In this document: positions 60,891 to 64,000 of the stretch, in pieces
How positions within the stretch are numbered: the stretch's first letter is position 1
How the letters are laid out: every line of letters starts with the position of its first letter
Translations under genes and position numbers: made by a program
The notes under the pieces: generated by a model
Told to the model about the DNA's origin: nothing
The model's database searches: none
What the model saw: the letters and a program-made list of their open reading frames with translations, nothing else
Assembly (NCBI RefSeq): GCF_000221045.1
Contig: NC_015856.1
Location: 4,236,542-4,300,541, forward strand
DNA: 64,000 bases
Reading direction: 5' to 3'
DNA from: Collimonas fungivorans Ter331
GTDB lineage: Bacteria; Pseudomonadota; Gammaproteobacteria; Burkholderiales; Burkholderiaceae_D

Positions 60891-62972
60891 ATGGAAAATA
60901 CATCTGGAAATGCAGCGCAAGCCGTGCAGCAACCGCTGCTGAAAGCCGGCGCCTTGCAAAACGCCATTTTCAACAGCGCCAATTTTTCCTGCATCGCCAC
61001 CGACGCCCAAGGCGTGATCCAGATTTTCAACGTCGGCGCCGAACGCATGCTCGGCTACAAGGCAGAGGACGTGGTAGACAAAATCACGCCGGCCGGGATT
61101 TCGGATGCGCAAGAACTGATTGCGCGCGCCGCATCGCTCAGCCTTGAGCTCGACACCCAGATCACCCCGGGCTTCGAAGCGCTGGTGTTCAAGGCCTCGC
61201 GCGGCATTGAAGACATCTACGAACTGACCTATATCCGCAAGGATGGCAGCCGCTTTCCGGCGATGGTGTCGGTCACCGCCCTGCGCGATGCCCAAGACAA
61301 GGTAATCGGCTACCTGCTGATCGGCACCGACAATACGGCGCGCAAACAGGTCGAAGCGGAACAGGCGCTGCTTGACCAGCGCCTGCGCGACCAGCAGTTC
61401 TACACGCGCTCGCTGATCGAATCGAATATCGATGCCTTGATGACCACCGATCCGCGCGGCATCATCAGCGATGTCAACCAGCAGATGGAAGCGCTGACCG
61501 GCTGCACCCGTGACGAGCTGATCGGGGCGCCGTTCAAGAATTACTTTACCGATCCGGAGCGTGCCGAGGCCGCCATCACACGCGTGCTGCGCGAAGGCAA
61601 GGTGACCAACTACGAGCTGACCGCCCACGCCGTGGATGGCACCGAGACGGTGGTCTCGTACAACGCGACCACCTTCCACAACCGCGACAACCAGCTGCAA
61701 GGCGTGTTCGCGGCGGCACGCGACGTCACCGACCGCAAGCAGTTCGAATATACGCTGCAAGAAAACAATATCGAACTGGAAAATGCCAGGGCGGCAGCGG
61801 AAAAAGCCAACCTGGCAAAATCGGATTTCCTCTCCAGCATGAGCCATGAATTACGCACCCCGCTCAACGCCGTGCTCGGATTCGCGCAGCTGATGGCGTC
61901 CGATACGCCGCCGCCGTCATCGGCGCAAAAATTGTCGATCGACCAGATCTTGCAGGCCGGCTGGTATCTGCTGCGCCTGATCAACGAGATCCTCGACCTG
62001 GCGATGATCGAATCGGGTAAAGTGACACTGTCGCAGGAATCGATGTCGCTCACCGAAGTGATACAGGATTGCCAGGCAATGATCGAGCCGCAGGCGCAAA
62101 AGCGCGGGGTGCAGCTGACCTTCCCTCTTCTCGACAACCTGTTTTATGTGCATGCCGACCGCACCAGGGTCAAGCAAGTGATGGTCAACCTGCTGTCGAA
62201 TGCGATCAAATACAATCGGGCCGAGGGCAGTGTGGTTGTCAAATGCGCGACGAGCGGCAGCGACCGGGTGCGCGTCAGCGTTACCGATACCGGAACAGGC
62301 TTGACGCCGGAACAGTTGGCGCAGCTGTTTCAGCCTTTCAACCGGCTCGGGCAAGAGAGCAGTGTCGAAGAAGGCACCGGCATCGGCCTGGTGGTCACCA
62401 AGCAGCTGGTCGAGTTGATGGGTGGCGTCATCGGCGTCGAAAGCAGGGTCGGCGCCGGCAGCGTATTCTGGGTGGAATTGCCGGCGGCGAGCGCGCCGGA
62501 ACTGGCGCTTGACGACATCGACAAGATCGCCGTCGATAAATCGAATCGCGCCGCGGCAGATCAGCTGCAGTCCCAGCGCACGCTGCTCTATGTCGAGGAC
62601 AATCCGGCAAACCTGGTCCTGGTCGAGCAACTGATTGCGCGGCGCGGCGACCTGACGCTGCTGACGGCGATCAACGGCCACCTGGGAATCCAGATGGCAC
62701 GCGCGCACCAGCCGGACGTGATCCTGATGGATATCAACCTGCCCGGCATCAGCGGTTACGGCGTCCTCAAAATTTTGCTCGAAGATGTGGCAACGGCCCA
62801 CATCCCGATCATGGCGCTGTCGGCCAACGCCGTGCCGCGCGATATCCAGAAAGGCATGGATGCGGGTTTCTTCCGCTACCTGACAAAACCGATCGAGGTG
62901 GTCGAATTCATGGACGCCCTCGACGTCGCGCTGCGCCATGCGGAAAAGAACGGCTTGCCGAGCGGAGCATAG
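60891..62972 (+). CDS. PAS-PAS hybrid sensor histidine kinase with REC domain
   Basis: A 693-residue hybrid kinase without membrane segments. Two PAS domains (about 25-155 and 165-290, the second containing SLIESNIDALMTTDPRGIISDVNQQMEALTG), a coiled linker, the dimerisation domain SSMSHELRTPLNAVLGFAQL with His 319, the ATPase (MVNLLSNAIKYNRAEG, SVTDTGTGLTPEQL, GTGIGLVVTKQLVELMGG), and a C-terminal receiver with the phospho-acceptor in VILMDINLPGISGYG (Asp 614) and LTKPIE. The start at 60891 lacks a clear SD; an ATG at 60861 is possible. Cytosolic PAS sensing suggests redox, oxygen or small-molecule input. Confidence 0.9.
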   Translation: MENTSGNAAQAVQQPLLKAGALQNAIFNSANFSCIATDAQGVIQIFNVGAERMLGYKAEDVVDKITPAGISDAQELIARAASLSLELDTQITPGFEALVFKASRGIEDIYELTYIRKDGSRFPAMVSVTALRDAQDKVIGYLLIGTDNTARKQVEAEQALLDQRLRDQQFYTRSLIESNIDALMTTDPRGIISDVNQQMEALTGCTRDELIGAPFKNYFTDPERAEAAITRVLREGKVTNYELTAHAVDGTETVVSYNATTFHNRDNQLQGVFAAARDVTDRKQFEYTLQENNIELENARAAAEKANLAKSDFLSSMSHELRTPLNAVLGFAQLMASDTPPPSSAQKLSIDQILQAGWYLLRLINEILDLAMIESGKVTLSQESMSLTEVIQDCQAMIEPQAQKRGVQLTFPLLDNLFYVHADRTRVKQVMVNLLSNAIKYNRAEGSVVVKCATSGSDRVRVSVTDTGTGLTPEQLAQLFQPFNRLGQESSVEEGTGIGLVVTKQLVELMGGVIGVESRVGAGSVFWVELPAASAPELALDDIDKIAVDKSNRAAADQLQSQRTLLYVEDNPANLVLVEQLIARRGDLTLLTAINGHLGIQMARAHQPDVILMDINLPGISGYGVLKILLEDVATAHIPIMALSANAVPRDIQKGMDAGFFRYLTKPIEVVEFMDALDVALRHAEKNGLPSGA

Positions 62973-63046
62973 GCAGCAACGAAATGCGGCTTGCGAATTG
63001 CAGCATGATTTATCAGCAGGTGAACGATTTTTCTGGGAACAACGCA

Positions 63047-63883
63047 ATGCTTATATCCGAAATCCTGAAGGCCAGCATCCTGATCGTCGATGATCAGGAA
63101 GCCAATGTCATGCTGCTGGAACAAATGCTGCGCAAAGCCGGTTATGCACACATCACGTCGACGATGGATCCGCACACGGTCGTCCCGCTGCACCTGGCGC
63201 ATCGCTACGACTTGATCCTGCTCGATCTGCAAATGCCGGAAATGGATGGCTTCCAGGTCATGGAAGGCCTGAAGGAAATCGAAACCGCGGGGTATCTGCC
63301 GGTGCTGGTCATCACGGCGCAGCCGGCGCACAAGCTGCGTGCGCTGCAAGCGGGCGCCAAGGATTTTGTCAGCAAGCCATTCGACCTGGTTGAGGTGCAA
63401 ACGCGCATCCACAACATGCTGGAGGTGCGGCTGCTGTATCGGAAACTGGACAACTACAACAAGGTGCTGGAACAGACCGTGCTGGAACGCACGGCAGAAC
63501 TGCGCGAGAGCGAAGCCCGCTTCAAGAGTCTGACGGAACTGTCTTCGGACTGGTACTGGGAACAGGATCCGCAAGGAAAATTCACCAAGGTATCCGGCCC
63601 GGTTTTCGACATGCTCGGGATCGATGCCGACAATACGGACGGTGCGCTCAGCATTGCGGCGGCAGGACGCTGGAACGAGGCCGAGCGAGTACAGCTGGAA
63701 GACAACATTGCAAACCGCCGTCCCTTCCTCGATTTCATCTACAGCCGCCGCAATGCCGACGGCACCCTGCAATACCTTCAGGTAAGCGGAGAGCCGATGT
63801 TCGATTCAGCCAGCCTTTTCATCGGCTACCGCGGCATCGGCATGGATGTCACCGAGCGCATGAACCGCGACCTGGAAAAATAG
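63047..63883 (+). CDS. REC-PAS response regulator without DNA-binding or enzymatic output
   Basis: A 278-residue protein with an N-terminal receiver (SILIVDDQEANVMLLEQML, phospho-acceptor in YDLILLDLQMPEMDGFQ, Asp 60, conserved Lys in FVSKPFDLVE), a coiled segment, and one PAS domain ending GIGMDVTERMNRDLEK at the stop. REC-PAS proteins often continue into GGDEF or kinase domains; here none follows. Start options are 63047 and 63005. It probably works with the hybrid kinase 74 bases upstream. Confidence 0.85.
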   Translation: MLISEILKASILIVDDQEANVMLLEQMLRKAGYAHITSTMDPHTVVPLHLAHRYDLILLDLQMPEMDGFQVMEGLKEIETAGYLPVLVITAQPAHKLRALQAGAKDFVSKPFDLVEVQTRIHNMLEVRLLYRKLDNYNKVLEQTVLERTAELRESEARFKSLTELSSDWYWEQDPQGKFTKVSGPVFDMLGIDADNTDGALSIAAAGRWNEAERVQLEDNIANRRPFLDFIYSRRNADGTLQYLQVSGEPMFDSASLFIGYRGIGMDVTERMNRDLEK

Positions 63884-63900
63884 CAGCTTTATAGTGCGAC

Positions 63901-63925
63901 CCGGCGCACCCGACGGTGCGTCCGG
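63901..63925. terminator. GC-rich hairpin between convergent genes
   Basis: Arms CCGGCGCACC / GGTGCGTCCGG (one bulge/mismatch) around CGAC; located between the response regulator and the partial minus-strand gene. No U-tract. Confidence 0.5.
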
Positions 63926-63936
63926 GAGTAAATCTA

Positions 63937-64000
63937 TTACTTCTCGGCAGGCACGACAACGACCGTGCTGCCGCCGGTTTTCCCGGTATCGCCTTTGCTG
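63937..64000 (-). CDS. C-terminal fragment of an unidentified protein (runs off window)
   Basis: The minus strand is open from base 64000 to the TAA at 63937-63939, giving SKGDTGKTGGSTVVVVPAEK as the last residues. The stretch is Gly/Thr/Val-rich, as at the end of some secreted or envelope proteins. Too short for any assignment. Confidence 0.4.
   Translation of the reverse strand, partial: SKGDTGKTGGSTVVVVPAEK

Noticed and set aside
1-64000. tRNA, rRNA, CRISPR arrays, integrase genes and insertion sequences
   Set aside because: No cloverleaf-like sequences, spaced direct repeats or transposase frames were seen in the intergenic gaps; only the small palindromic repeats remain.

Overview
The window is chromosomal DNA of a GC-rich Gram-negative bacterium. 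The LptD/SurA envelope machinery, AmgK-MurU recycling pair, Nudix/MnmA pair, a DUF4148 protein and dense ATGA-type gene overlaps all fit the Betaproteobacteria. My best guess is Oxalobacteraceae, close to Collimonas/Herbaspirillum; this rests on remembered family resemblance, not a search. I see no phage, insertion sequence, CRISPR array, rRNA or tRNA. Mobile-type DNA is limited to a small GTAGGGTGGGCA-type palindromic repeat in three places, and there are three decayed genes. Layout: 1-5781 is a minus-strand envelope/cofactor block (lptD, surA, pdxA, rsmA; rsmA runs off the left edge). 5880-10918 is a plus-strand run (amgK, murU, pepP, a HAD hydrolase, a UbiH-type hydroxylase). 10995-14368 is a minus-strand transhydrogenase operon with panD between pntAa and pntAb. 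14697-16296 holds a Nudix hydrolase and mnmA. 17111-21892 is a four-gene aromatic-acid/drug efflux operon (NodT lipoprotein, FUSC pump, DUF1656, HlyD adaptor). 22274-24984 is a SulP transporter coupled to a secreted protein with a SecDF-P1-head-like domain. 25215-26950 is cytochrome b561 plus two YceI proteins. 27098-31613 carries PhoD phosphatase, a possible metal-related pair (DUF2946 and a Cys-headed barrel), a DUF3761 protein and a GlsB-type membrane protein. Two large secreted metallopeptidases (M1 and M13) follow a dead sensor kinase. 37894-43683 holds an amino-acid-type binding protein, a 2-hydroxyacid dehydrogenase, a divergent methyltransferase / double-domain glycosyltransferase pair, and a CPA2 antiporter. 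The most interesting region is 43763-52526: seven plus-strand genes, six of them overlapping or separated by 2-3 bases, behind one promoter and a hairpin-rich leader. They encode a WecB-type UDP-GlcNAc 2-epimerase, a processive GT2 synthase with D-DxD-QxxRW signature residues, a membrane-anchored beta-helix (bactofilin-like) protein, a secreted alpha-helical putative glycosidase/lyase, an anchored deacetylase-like protein with an extra N-terminal domain, a YaiO-like outer-membrane barrel and a polytopic membrane protein. Together they look like a complete synthase-dependent exopolysaccharide system, with the parts list of Pga/Pel/Bcs machines but a different gene content; a ManNAc-containing, deacetylated polymer is my inference. 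The right end (52604-64000) contains an orphan molybdate-type binding protein, an M29-like protein convergent with a hemerythrin-like protein, a DUF3050 gene behind a perfect 26-bp palindrome, a DUF3574 lipoprotein, a TonB-C-like small protein, a purine permease, a frameshifted gene, and a signalling trio (Crp/Fnr regulator, PAS-PAS hybrid histidine kinase, REC-PAS response regulator).
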